A model generated the notes under the pieces. That model did no database searches. It worked only from the letters and a program-made list of their open reading frames with translations, and was not told where the DNA came from. This document shows, piece by piece, positions 46,048-57,900 of a DNA stretch of 64,000 bases. A program made the position numbers and the translations under genes. Location of the stretch: the NCBI GenBank assembly GCA_030549495.1, contig JAUIRK010000397.1, positions 209,439-273,438 of the forward strand, in the 5' to 3' direction. Each line of letters begins with the position of its first letter. Positions within the stretch are counted from its first letter, which is position 1. The stretch comes from Nectonema munidae. Its lineage: Eukaryota; Nematomorpha; Nectonematoida; Nectonematidae.

Positions 46048-46640
46048 TCAACGATATTTATCCTTTCCCATTTTTCTCCATTTGTATTTTGCCTCTCCCA
46101 TTGAAGATCTTTGTTTTGTTTTCACAAGGCCTAGACTGCTTAAGCTTCTTTCACACTCGCGAGATGTGACAGGAAACACGTTTGTAATTGAAAGTATCGT
46201 ATGCATGTTTGGATATAACTGCTTAGAACATTCTTTTAAGTTTTTCTCAACTGTTGATGGTGTTTCATTTTATTTACTAATTTCTACTTTTATTTCCCAA
46301 AGATGTAGTTCAGCTTATAAAGATTGGGGAGCTTGGAAGATCCTTGTAAAACACTGAAGGGAGAGAGATATCTGTAATTTCACAGTCCTTTTACATTTCA
46401 GGGATTACTTTTAATCCCATTGCTGTTTTTGTCTGAAGTTCATTGGAAGTTTTATTTGATTAATTAAAATGTCCAAGAATTCCACGGTTAGATTTTTCCT
46501 ATAGTATTCTTTTGATGTTTCTGCATCTATATTACTTTGATTTGCCTCTTTGCCACATTCTCGTGGTTTACTAGGCAAAACATCAAAACTATCCACTATT
46601 TCTACTGCTTTGTTAAACTATATTTTATGGCCAATTTCAA
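46048..46640 (-). pseudogene. hAT transposase C-terminal part (ZMYM/DUF4371 type), reverse strand
   Basis: On the - strand, KPRECGKEANQSNIDAETSK, EYYRKNLTVEFLDILINQIK and SPFSVLQGSSKLPNL occur in successive frames, then FPVTSRECERSLSSLGLVKT, ending at TGA (46048-46050). 'PR.C.rQ..RsN..a.....YYR.....fLD.li' and 'VTScECERS.S.L' are hallmarks of the DUF4371 hAT proteins (the 52-kDa repressor / ZMYM-like group). Frame changes near 46410 and 46200 and a degraded last helix show it is dead. The N-terminal half is not visible at higher coordinates, so it is truncated. This is a different hAT lineage from those at 4.5, 5.1 and 52 kb. Confidence 0.75.
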
Positions 46641-47783
46641 TATGATTGCCTACTTTTTTTGGTATCTTCTATTTGAAGACTCAAATTTTTATTTATTAAA
46701 AGAGTAAACCACAAAATTTAAAAAAGTAAATTTAAACCTTAACCCGTGATTAAATACGCCCCTGCCAATGTGTCTTAATTCATTTCATTAACTTAAAACC
46801 TTGCTTCTTATCATCCATATAATCTTGCTTCATTTTTTCAAAGTAATGGATGGCAAGTAATCACAATTAATTTTTTTATTTATTTTTAATGTTTCATTTT
46901 TGTGGAAGTAGAGTAGGTTTTTTTTTGAAAATAATTGCATCTTAATTTTTTTTTGATAATTTACTTTATTTTTTTTTCGTTTCAGAAATTAATTTATTTC
47001 TCTGAATGCTCAAGTTTTTTCCCATAAAAAATAAAACATCATTTGATGCAAAACCTCAAATTTCCTGCTGAAGTCACACACACAGGACAGCATAGCTCCA
47101 CGACTCAGCCATCGGTCCTCGCAAAAGTAGAGCAGACCCTTGTAATACACTGTCGCCGCGTCCAACGTTACCTTGAATTGACGGTGGTTGAGTCTGTGAG
47201 AGAGGATATTCTGTGAGCTCGAATGCTAGAAATTACATAACTTGCGCGTCTCACTTTGTCAGCTTCAGCAGTCTGCTTCTGAAAAAGGAAAGCTTTTTTT
47301 TGCAAACTACTTGATAGCCTAGAAATGGCTTACTTTCCCTCAGTGGCAGACATTTACCGGAATCCACTTTCCTTCTGTTATCACGCGATATCGCACACAT
47401 GCTTGTAAATAGCTGAGCAAAACAGAAGTTAAACATATAAATCAATAAAATTACGCATGTACTTATGTTCTAGGCTTACTTGCACCAATAATTCTACGGA
47501 GTCTTCCATATTTGATAAACTTGCGTTTGTGCTGCGAGTGAGTGTGTGTTCATTGTTTTTGAATGGTTGTTCTCTTGCATATTTTTGTCTATAAGTGCGT
47601 GTTGTGTTTTCACAGAACTGGTAGTTAGTTGCAAAGCATCGTCACTGTGGGCAAGGAATCAAACGCTCATGCTCAAACTTTTGTTATCATCACTTTATGC
47701 ATTCCTCGCGTTCGCAAACTCTTTTTGCAACAGTTGCATTGCAATGCAGTAGTCAACTGAGTTTTCTGCTAGAGTTTTGCGGG
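46641..47783. other. Unassigned stretch with one unusually GC-rich open block
   Basis: Mostly AT-rich. At 47046-47216 a + frame of 56 codons (starting MQNLKFPAEVTHTGQHSS) overlaps an open - frame that reads FKVTLDAATVYYKGLLYFCE and DRWLSRGAMLSCVC. The - frame looks more protein-like and could be an exon of an unknown gene, but splice sites are weak. Nothing else is recognised. Confidence 0.3.
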
Positions 47784-47839
47784 CCAGATTGCGTTGTTAG
47801 TACCGAGCAGGATAGCGGGCCGTAGGTTGCCGACCATTG
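47784..47839 (-). repeat. Solo hAT terminus with GGGCC blocks
   Basis: Inverted, it begins CAATGGTCGGCAACCTACGG with further GGCCCGC motifs inside, a common hAT terminal arrangement. No matching left end was seen between 45 and 47.7 kb. Confidence 0.45.
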
Positions 47840-48365
47840 GGCTAATATAATTATTTTTTCGTTTAGTGTTATCAAATTATAATTGTGCAAATAAAAATTT
47901 GTGTAGGAATATATTTTAAAATCCTTCAACAGAATAAATAGACACTTAAAATTAAAAATCATTTTTATCAAAAATAGCTTACAAAATACTTTACTCAACT
48001 TACAAAATCAAGATTTATTAAAACTCATAACATTATAGGAAAGACAATTGAAGCGTAAAGGGTTATCTTTTCCAAAAAAGAATGCATCTTAGAGTCTTGC
48101 CGTACTTTGTCGAAAATAAGCGAAGGCAGTGCTGTCGTCCAATCAAATTAATCAGAAATATGTCAGATAACGGCTCATCTTACAAAAAAATTATTATAGA
48201 ATTATACAATTTTTCGCAAACACATGGAATCCATATTTGCTTATCATGTCTGGAGTTGATGTATCCGAATTTATTATTTGCCAACTATTTTTATCATTCC
48301 AGTTAATATGCTTGATAACATCTCAAATGAATCCCAATATTCCAATGAAGTTTTATTCTCCAATA

Positions 48366-48709
48366 CAGTGCCTCTCAATCTTTTTACCATCACGCCCCCT
48401 TTAGAACAAACTTTTCTCTCTACCCTCTTGCATCCACACATAAAAAGATGATATAAAATTTTGAAAAAAATATAGCGTAAAGGACTAAATTTATTTATCT
48501 GACATTACAACTCAAAATTATTACATCAAGTTATTCAATACAGAAAATTGATTGGCTAATTGTAAATAGGAAATGGCAAAGTGGTATTTATGCATTTGTT
48601 TCATAAAATTCTCAATATTTGCTCACGTTTCAGCCAATTTTCTATTTTATTAAGAACTCGCGCCTTCGCTTTTAGAAGTTACTCACGCGCCTTAGGTTAG
48701 GAACCACTG
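48366..48709. mobile_element. 344-bp hAT-type MITE
   Basis: Left end CAGTGCCTCTCAATCTTTTT and inverted right end CAGTGGTTCCTAACCTAAGG share CAGTG and the overall hAT terminal pattern (about 11 of 16 positions); subterminal CACGCCCC and GGCGCGTGAG follow. Flanking 8-mers (CTCCAATA, CTCTGCCT) do not match well, so the target duplication has decayed or the borders are off by a few bases. Confidence 0.5.
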
Positions 48710-51636
48710 CTCTGCCTTGAATGCAACATTTTACATTATATATATTTGGAAATACTGCCTCGCAATCGCTGTGTCCATTGCCTCAATACACATTAATTAC
48801 ACGATTAAAGCTACAATATCATTTCAAAAAAGCTAATTTATTCCCTTATTTTTATTCTAAGCTTCTGTGTTTTTGGAAGCCGAAACAAAATGAACAAGAG
48901 GTGGAACATCTGTGTCGTGTACGCGTGAGGAAAAATGTCTTAAAGCCTTACTCCTTCATAATCAGTTCTGGCGCTGAATCATGGATATGGATGTGAAATT
49001 GTGTTCTATCTCATTATAATTGGCAGGCGCATATCATATAAGCTATAATACACGAGAAAAACATCAATATTTAATTTAATTCAAATATAAAAATGGAACT
49101 TCGCATCGCATAAATTCAATTTTCGCTTTAATAAAAATGGTGAGCAGTTTTTTTTCAATGATATGTATTCGATATTTTAAATATTTTATCTTTTGTCTAC
49201 GAAATTGTCGTTTTATCTCTTCGTTCATTCAGATTTGTTCTTTGCATATTGTTTCACTCCTGTATTGAACAACATATGTGTTACATATTTATTTTATTGC
49301 TACATTTCAGCAATACAACTCATTTAGTTTGTGAAAGTCATTCAAAGCCTTTTCGATTCTGTTGCCTGTTTTCTGCTATTTTATCTGATAATAAAAATTA
49401 AGATATCAATTTTTGTCAACACTTTTTTTGAATTACAGACACAGTTGTTGTCAACTTTTTCTCGGAATGCCAAAGTTGCTTCAGGTACAATTATTTGAAA
49501 AAAGAAAAGGAAATCCTCAAAAAATTATCAACTACATCCCTTCTTTTTCCTGCTCCAATTGTTATTAGGAAAAATGCTCAGCAATACTTCAAAATGTTTT
49601 CCTTTGCTTGAACAGAAGATTAAGCTCCAAATTCCTTTTACTCTTTTATCTGAAGAGGGAGCTGTTTGATTTAAATTATAGAGAGTATTTTCCCATAACT
49701 CTCAGACTGTGTAGTTTTATTTAGAATTTATAATAATTAATCATCTTAGCAATTTTCCTAGTGGTAAAAGCGTAATATCTTGATCCCCAATCATGACACC
49801 CCTCTCTTCTGCCTAACAACAACTAGAAATGGTTTTGTAAGAAACGTTTTCACCCAGTCTTTATGGTAACGCTAAAAAGTTCCTACGAAATGATTTTTAA
49901 CTAAATCAAAATAAATAAATCTTAGCGAATTGGATGTTCATTAAAAAGAAGATTTCGACTCGATGAGTCTTTTTCGACCCAAGTCAAAGAGAAGGCGGAG
50001 GGAAGTGCTTTTGTGGCGAGGAAAGAATTTCTTGTGAATATCTTATTTCCTTTTTAATAGAGATTTGTCATCTTATCCAATTACATTCCTGGCTTATATT
50101 TTGTAATACATAATATGGCAGCCCTTCAGGCTCACCCTTCTGTTAAATAACTGATACACATAAAAATTGGAACATATGCAAAATTGAAACAAGAATTCTT
50201 TCCAAAAAGACATCACATACATGAGTGATATCAAAGAATTTCTAAATCGTTTTTGGCAGTTGTTGTTTAAGTTATTCGTTCAAGTTTTGAAACTGGGTAT
50301 AAGGTGTCTAATTAACAATCGAACGAATTAATTACTTAACAAATGATCACAAGTTAACAAACAAACCTACTAAATGACAGACTCAATTATTGTGAATAAA
50401 AATACCTGTTAAATTTATTTAATAATAAAAACATATGAAAAAATTACATCCGACTCATATATTTTAAATGCAGCCGTTACACGAAAAATTTCCAACTTCT
50501 GTTTGTTTTCTATTGTACTTTTATTATTGTTGATATTGAAGTGATGCTTCTTTGTTTCCGTGACTTGAAATATGAGAAAAAATAGCGGTCAATTTCTCGA
50601 CTTATATAGCAACCATAGTAAGTGTTTTATGTCTCTACCTACAATAGCGAATTATTATAGGCAGTGCATAGCCATTTTAATTAAAAAGAGGAACTTGCTT
50701 TCTTTGGAAAATGTGTGATGAACAAATTTTGAAGAGTCTCCTCATCATTGTTCGAAGCACATTTTGTTGCGTTCTTCAAAGAAAGCGTATGTTATTCATT
50801 CAAATAATAATAATAATATCAAGTACTATATATATTTCATTTCTTTTTACTTATTTTATTATTAATATGTTTAGAAATATACTATCGGTATCATATAAGA
50901 ATAGGGGCTGCACGGGTGTGTGTGTGTTTGTCTATAACTTGTAATGAGATGTAGATGAGTTCTCCTTATGCCAAGAATGACACATTTTTCAAAGAGCTTT
51001 GCATATTTCTTTCACTGTCATCGTCGCCATCTACCTTTCCTTTTCAACACACAAATCTTTTTCTTGTGGCTGAAACACTTGAATCGATTTTAATTTATTT
51101 CTCACATGGTGAAGTGCTATCTCACAATAACTAACATGTTCATATTGAGATGGTGTTCCTATCTTTTTCTTGCAAAAGCACTGCCAATTGAATTCATTCC
51201 TAGAAAATTGCATGAATATAATTGGACGTCATAATCTGACTTCGTAAATGAGCTGCTATGCAACGCTAATATAATTAATTAATTAACCAATATGTACTTT
51301 GCCAATTAAAATTAATAAACTACAAAACATTCTTTTATAATAAATTTTATAACCAGTGCTTCATTTTAAATGTGTAGTATAAGCGCGGGCACCCACTAGT
51401 GCTCGAAACCTGTAATTTTTTACCGGTAGTGAGAAATCACAATTTTTTTTGCAAAAGCACCGTTTTTTACCTGAACAAAGCGAAGATAATTATGTGCCTG
51501 AAATTGAAGAAAACTTTGGAAAACTTCTTTACTGGTATAATATGAACTAAAAAAAATTTTTGAATAGTTATTTTCTTTTTAATGTTTTGAAGTTATTTTT
51601 ATAATATTTTTTAGAATTAATAATTTTTGATTAAAT
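48710..51636. other. Long AT-rich stretch without a recognisable gene
   Basis: Only short frames occur. A - strand frame at 51031-51213 (NEFNWQCFCKKKIGTPSQYE) is slightly more protein-like than the rest but unidentified. No TIR pairs or RNA genes were recognised. Confidence 0.4.
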
Positions 51637-52991
51637 ATGCCGAAAATTGCCCGAAGTAATACATACAAGATTTTCTTTTATATCAAAATTTCCACAAGAG
51701 TTCAGTTTTTCTACATCTAATAAAAGTTTGTACTGTAAAATATGCATGACAGAAGTTAAACATGAAAAAGCTTTTTTTGTGGAACATCATAGAAACACAC
51801 AGAAACATAAAAGTAAACGTAGTAGTCTTACTGTGAACGAATGTTTGATTCTTTTATTAGTTCCATAAAAAAACTTTACGCAAAAAATAGTGAAATCTTT
51901 TCTTGAAGCGAATATGCCTTTGCATAAACTAAATCACCCTAGAATAAAGTCGTTGTTCGAAAGTATGGGAAACTACCAATTGTGAAATCTTGTAAGAAAA
52001 TGCAATTGATGAGCATTACCAAAAATAGAAGAAATTAAAAACTTAATACAAAACAAGAAAGTTTTTCTTATGCTTGACGAGACTGAAATTTCTGGGCAAA
52101 TATTTGTTAACGTTTTAATTGGCATGATTGATAATCCAGAAATTACCTATCTTATAAAAGTTTCCAATTATGATGAACATATAAATTCAGAAAAACTTAC
52201 AAGATTAACAATGATATAACAAAAGGTATAAAATTAAACGGGACAACTTTTATTTGTTGTTAACAGATGCAGCAAGATACAATATGTCTGCTGTAAAAGT
52301 TTTGAAAGTTTTATTTCCAAATCTTTTACACAATTGTACCTTGAAAATAAAAGTATTCTACAAAAATGTTAATAATCTCATTTCCAGCATTAAATCCCTC
52401 ACGATTAAAAATAGAAAAAGACTTCTCTTTTTAAACCTATTGGCTACCCTTCAGTTCCAATTGACGAGATTGTCAAGTTGGTCAGAAGCAGCGATATATT
52501 ATTCTGAAAATCTTCCAGCAGTATAGAAAATAGTTGAAGAAATTAATGATGATGATGATAAAGGTGGAATTTTGTTGCAAAATGCTAAAGAAAGTCAAAA
52601 TTCAAACCTGGCTCAAAACTTGCTAATGATAAAAAGAGAATATTCACAATTTATTGATTTAGTCGAAAAAAGTCAGCATAGAAACTTTTCGGCGTAAGAT
52701 GCTTTTACCGCTTTCAACAAAATTTCTTTTATTGAAGACGAAGGTGGCATAAAAAGTTATCTTGAAAATAGATTCAAACAAAATGAAATGAAAGACATTA
52801 TGGAAATGGAAAATTCTCAAATCTCTCCCAGCACTTACCTTAAACTCCAAAATTGTTAAGTTTCAACTTCAGAAGTAGAAAGATCCTTTTCCAAACTAAA
52901 TAAACTGCTAGAAAAAGATCGAAATTTTAAAGCAGAAGATGTGTTCAAATATATGTTGTTTTATTACAGCGTTACTAATTTTGTTAAATAA
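51637..52991 (+). pseudogene. hAT transposase with N-terminal BED-like finger (CGGBP1-like type), broken
   Basis: An ATGCCGAAAATT start is followed, one base out of frame, by LYCKICMTEVKHEKAFFVEH and HRNTQKHKS, a C2H2/BED-like finger (C..C...H...H). Successive frames then give KKVFLMLDETEISGQIFVNV (first catalytic region), TYLIKVSNYDEHINSEKL, FYLLLTDAARYNMSAVKVLK (second Asp region), LLHNCTLKIKVFYKNVNNLI, SSWSEAAIYYSENLPAV, and finally SEVERSFSKLNKLLEKDRNF with FKYMLFYYSV, the hAT dimerisation region, ending TAA (52989-52991). At least four stops or shifts, and the 'HVTCVAH' stretch before LLHNC, are lost. TIRs were not identified. The right side is abutted by a piggyBac end, TTAA 52993-52996. 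Confidence 0.82.
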
Positions 52992-52996
52992 ACTTT

Positions 52997-53920
52997 AACT
53001 CTCATACTACCCTTAAGAAAACTAACACAAACCATCCCGGGTGAAAATTCACCCTTAGTGCAAAATAAATATAAAATTGCGAATTTTTTTTTAATTTATT
53101 TTTATATTTAGTTAAAACACTTTTCACAGAAATATATAGCATTTTTATGCTGGCCGCATATATAAATACCACATTTTTCACACGTTGAATAAGCCTTTCT
53201 GTCCTTGCCACTACAAAGTTGACAACGAGCGCCCCTTGATATTTTTCTTTTTAATGATTCTGGCATATCGCAATTTTTATCATTTGATCATTTTACTTTT
53301 TCAAGCAACAAAAGACATTCAGGTGTTCTTGGGTTGTGTTGTCGTCTCAACATTTCATCTTTAACAAGATCAAACCCAAGTTGTTCCAAAAACAAACGCC
53401 GTCTAAATAATTTGTTATGATTCCAGTCTTCGTTGACTTCTGTCCAGAGTATATATGCATTCAAACAAGATATATCGATGATGTTGAAAAATAATGCAAA
53501 TGGCCACCTGTTAGTTTTTCTTTTCACAGAGTATGTTGCAATCATTTGATCTAAAGTATCAACGCCTGACTTGTTTTCATTATAAAAGGAAATAATTTCT
53601 GGAATCTTTTTTTCATTCGAACTTACGTTTTTATCATGATGCAGCGTACTTAACAGTGAGACAACTTTATATTTTTTTGGTGCGTAATGCACTAAAGTGA
53701 CTTGATCAGTAAAATAGAAAACGCTGGAGAAAACCTTGGAACAACGAAGCACTTTTTTATCAATATTTGGAAGAAATTTTTTGTTTGAACGAACTGTTCC
53801 AACTAAAGTTAACTTTTGTTTCAGCAATTTAATTGCTAGTTCATACGTCGTTAAAAAATTATTATCTGTTTTAAAATTTGATAAAGAAATTTTGTTTCAA
53901 TAAATGGAAAATTTTTAGTT
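52997..53920 (-). mobile_element. 5'-truncated piggyBac element, reverse strand
   Basis: TTAA (52993-52996), followed by CTCTCATACTACCCTTAAG and a CCCGGGTGAAAATTCACC palindromic block, is the presumed terminus at the 3' end of the transposase gene. The coding relic (53108-53920) covers the C-terminal half. Beyond 53920 no piggyBac sequence is recognisable and no matching TTAA end was found, so about half of the element is missing. Confidence 0.6.
53108..53920 (-). pseudogene. piggyBac transposase C-terminal half (second piggyBac lineage)
   Basis: From about 53920 downward on the - strand: FKTDNNFLTTYELAIKLLKQ (second catalytic Asp), LTLVGTVRSNKKFLP, FYNENKSGVDTLDQMIATYS (third Asp), NRWPFALFFNIIDISCLNAY, and a C-terminal zinc domain with RCQLC...CEKCGIYICGQH...CEKC, ending TAA (53108-53110). 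An in-frame TGA at 53288-53290 splits it just before the zinc domain. The N-terminal half with the first Asp is absent. The sequence is closer to the standard 'SGVDTLDQM' piggyBac form than copies 1 and 2 (GVDVxNKM), so it is a separate lineage. Confidence 0.88.
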
Positions 53921-54639
53921 TTTGATTTATTCCACTTTTTAAATATATGTCATTCCCTGGAATATTTTTAAGTTAGTAACTTTTTCGATTTTCGGTGTAT
54001 ATCAAAACAAAAGAAAAATGCTAAATTTTCAAAATATCCAATACTTTCATTTGTATCATTTCATCTCAAATTTTGCTTTATACAATTAAAATTGTGCCGT
54101 TGAAGCTAATTTAAAAGTTGTTTTTTTGTTAACGATGGGGAATTTTTTATATTTCTATTAAAATTTTACATATGAATAACATCAAAAATAAAAATGGCGG
54201 GTATATTGAAAAGGAGTAATATAAAGGGGCAGTAATAAACTAAACAAAATGGAAAACTGAAAAATCATTTCCAAACCTTATTCAAGATATTAATATTCGT
54301 GTAGATTACTGGTTTGCAAACTTCTTTCATCGACGACCCCTTTCCAACCGCAATATCATTTTTACCAGCAACCATAAAATGAGAACAAATTTGTGATCTT
54401 GTTATTTCATGAAAGAGGAAATTTGATTGATTTAGGGTTCAATGGAGTAGGTATGGTAAATTTTATTAAGAAAATTGTTTTTCCAGGCCTTTGGAACGAC
54501 TGAACTTAGCATTAGAGATCGAGGTAACATATGTGAAATGGTGAATACAATTGATAGCATAATACATATTAATTTGTGACTGGCTAGCTCAATATATACC
54601 TCACTAACTAACTTACTAACCAACAGGTAAAGATAAAGT

Positions 54640-54777
54640 AAAGGTACTGTGAAGTATTTTCATCAAGAAAGCACAATTGAGACATCGAACTATGAGGAAA
54701 GTGGGCTTGATGAGGGATCGAACCCAACACCTTGAGTTATCGCAACTCGGTATCTAACCAACCTTACTCACGCTCCC
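54640..54777 (-). mobile_element. tRNA-derived SINE, reverse strand
   Basis: On the - strand from 54777: GGGAGCG, A box TGAGTAAGGTTGG (54758-54770), then a perfect B box GGGTTCGATCCC (54714-54725), with spacing as in tRNA. After the tRNA-like head comes an unrelated body. A mature tRNA fold is not supported (the 3' acceptor strand CGCTCCC is lacking), so it is a SINE, not a tRNA gene. The 3' limit is approximate. Confidence 0.6.
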
Positions 54778-54837
54778 ATTTACCGTAACAAGAACTCTCA
54801 CCTATAATAACTAACCTAACCCCCAGCCTACAATTAA

Positions 54838-54926
54838 CCATTTGAGTACCACAATTTTGAAGCCTAATCGTCTACTTTCCTTTCAATGGGAAGCAAAAAA
54901 TTTTCATTTCTTCACTCCTCAAAGGT
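54838..54926. mobile_element. 89-bp TTAA-flanked MITE
   Basis: TTAA at 54834-54837 and 54927-54930. Left end CCATTTGAGTACCAC, inverted right end ACCTTTGAGGAGTG (imperfect). The left arm is clearly homologous to the terminus at 255-304 and starts like that at 45834, so the family has at least three members here. Confidence 0.6.
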
Positions 54927-54930
54927 TTAA

Positions 54931-57900
54931 CTTTAATTCAATTTAAATGATGCCTTTAATGACATTTGATTTAGATTTTTACGATCAAATGATCTCTTTC
55001 TTTAATTAGATAAGCATTTTTAAAGTATATTTTAACTACTTGATAATCTTCGATATATTTTAATGGCAGAGTGTGGGGTGGTATAACAAGAAAGCTGAAC
55101 AAAGCCCAACAAAATTTCAGGGATTTAGCCAACTCTTCTCATAACACATGACAAAACATAACACTTTTTCTCTGGGCTAGATATTTTCTCAGAAGGGGTT
55201 CGGCGCCTTCCTTACGCTGCGTCTGTGTTTACGAGCCCAAGAAAATCCCATGTTGACTCCATTAGGTGTCGTGAACCATGACTTAGAATCTACTTTTGTT
55301 CACAGAATTGCATGTCCACTTTTACCTCCTCCCCCTTCCCTCCCAAATATTTCATAAATCTTGATAATTCTTGGTCAAAGAACATTGTCTTCTTGTTCAG
55401 GGTAAAAATGGTCCAGATGATCAATAGTCCTACACTAGATCTTCCTGTGCAATGTCTTCTGTTATAACAGAGGACATAAACCCAAAGGCCAGAAGTAGGA
55501 AAAGCTTTGTCCCCAGACTAAAATATCTCTCACACAACTCCTTCCTACTTCACGAAGTTCTACTTCTGTTCATGTTGTGAGCATGTCTTTTTCCGTTGAA
55601 ATATCTTCACTTCAAGATGAGTGTGTTTTGATAACCCACCTGTTCCACCATCCTTTCTACGACCTATTTCCAATAGTTCCATTCTTTCAGCTTGCTCCAC
55701 TTCGAAACTTCACACAACGGATTTCGTGAACACAAGAACCCTTGAACTTAATTTGCCGTCTTTCTTAATACACTACTGATTCCTCTCCTTTTGAGAGCGA
55801 GCTAGTTGCAAAAGAACAATGGGTGATATAGGATGCAACGTTATTGTTACGCACAAGATAAAGATACACAGCATTAGATATAATTTGCGTACCTGTCTAT
55901 CTCTATATTTGTTTATGCCTTCTTGTTATTATTTACTTTTCAAAGGTATCCCTTGTAAATATGCTTGAAGTGAAGTGCGTGCATTTGTTTCTTTTATGGC
56001 GCACGGACCATTTTTTGTGCAGCGGAAAACGAAATAGCCACGATTGAGTCTAATAATGTTTATGGTGTTGGCGGCCGTTTACTCTTAAATCGCCAAAGAG
56101 TTTGCGCGCTATCAACACACACACTTCAATAATCCGCACGTGATAATCTCTCGATCTGATAAAGGGCGAATTAGGGAACAGACAATTAAAGCGATCAGGG
56201 ATTTAATGAATGAATAATGATTATGTTCAGTGCCAGTACTCTTACTCGCAAGTAGTGAAGACTAAGATAGGATGCTCATCTCCTTGACGATAAATATTTA
56301 CCTCTTTCTCCATGTAAAATCATTGTGAGTTTAAGGTTGACGAATCTTGCAAAAGTTTGGATATCTTGCCTAAATTTAGATTTTTATTCCTAACCTAGAC
56401 ACACGATTCAATATGTTTTGTGTAGGAAATCCATTTCTCAGCTTAGTTTAACATAATATAATGATTTAAAAGATATTATTACCTATATTTGAAACTATTA
56501 TGAGAAAATAATTAAACAAAATATTAAACTTTTTAGATATATTGATATTCTCCTTAGTGAAATTGTTCTATTTTTTGTGAAAGTTTTAGTTAAACGCATA
56601 CTTATAAAATTAATGATTTGTAAATAAAACTTACTTTCGCTCATATAAGTATGGCAATTTTCTTTTTGTGTTTTTGGAAACATTTAAGTTAAATGTAAAG
56701 AAAATGTTGCTGATAAGGCATGGATAAAAATGGAAAGATGAAAATAAGTACACTTTTATTCAAAATTATTTCTAATAATATTCATTTTTGATCACTCTTG
56801 TCTCCATCAGATAAAGACATCCGCTAAATTAATATATCCATATTTGTTCCAATTTGTCTACCTTTCATATTAAATGTACCATCTTATTTATCGTATATTG
56901 GTTTAATCCGGGTACAGAACTGGCTACATCATCTTTCAACGAAGAGGCTGCTTTCCTGTCTTAGACAGATTGAGTACACTCAAAAATTTTCGCATGATCA
57001 ATTTCATAGTTGTTGATTGAATATTAAATTTGTTAACTAGTCACTTAGTTTCTTAGATATGAAGTTATTTAATTTGAAATTTGCTTAGTTTTTCTCTAAT
57101 GCTCCCCCCTCCCATCATGTTTAGTTGATATATCTTTTTAACCCAACTTAAAGCAGCATATATGAGTGTATTCATGCACTCAAAAAATAAGTAGAGGCAT
57201 ATATTAGAAGTCATAGAGGGCGAACAAAAGTCACTAAAGCCAAAAATTGTTTTTTTAAAAAGAACAAAAAGTCACTATATAAACCAAGTTTTAACTAATT
57301 CGAAAAATATTTTCTTCCTGCGGTTTTGGATTTTTTGCATCGATAATGTCAAAAAATATTTTTAAAGTCAATAAAAAGTCAAAAATTATTTTGTGTAAAA
57401 ATGTTTTTAGAAAACCAAAAATAAAAATTTTTCAATGATTATATTATTCCATCTTTTATTAGCAATTATTATCATCTGAATCTTGAATGTACACTTTTAT
57501 TACCTAATTTTTAGTCTCTTAATTTGTTTAACATTTTTGTTGAATAAAAACCTAAAATAAAATAAGAAATATATAAAAATGAAAATTTTGAATAAAACAT
57601 CTTTTAATAAAATTGTTTTTTAATTAATTCTTTATTTTATAAAATTATTTATGTGAATTTTTAGCACCAATTATTTTATTACCTGGTTGGCATCTTCTAG
57701 CGGCTATTTTGGCTTTTACCTTCAAAAGACATTCTTGTATTTTTCTCATATATTTATTGTTCTTATCAATTATGATCCACAAATTGTTTATACCACCTGT
57801 CATCCATTTTTGTGAAACTTTTGAAAATAAAGATATTAATAATAATAACAATTTTAGAAGATCAACTTCTTCCAGAACAAACTAAATTCTATAAAGTCAA

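Noticed and set aside
54705..54777. tRNA gene on the reverse strand
   Set aside because: A and B boxes are good but the 3' acceptor strand is missing and a SINE-like body follows.
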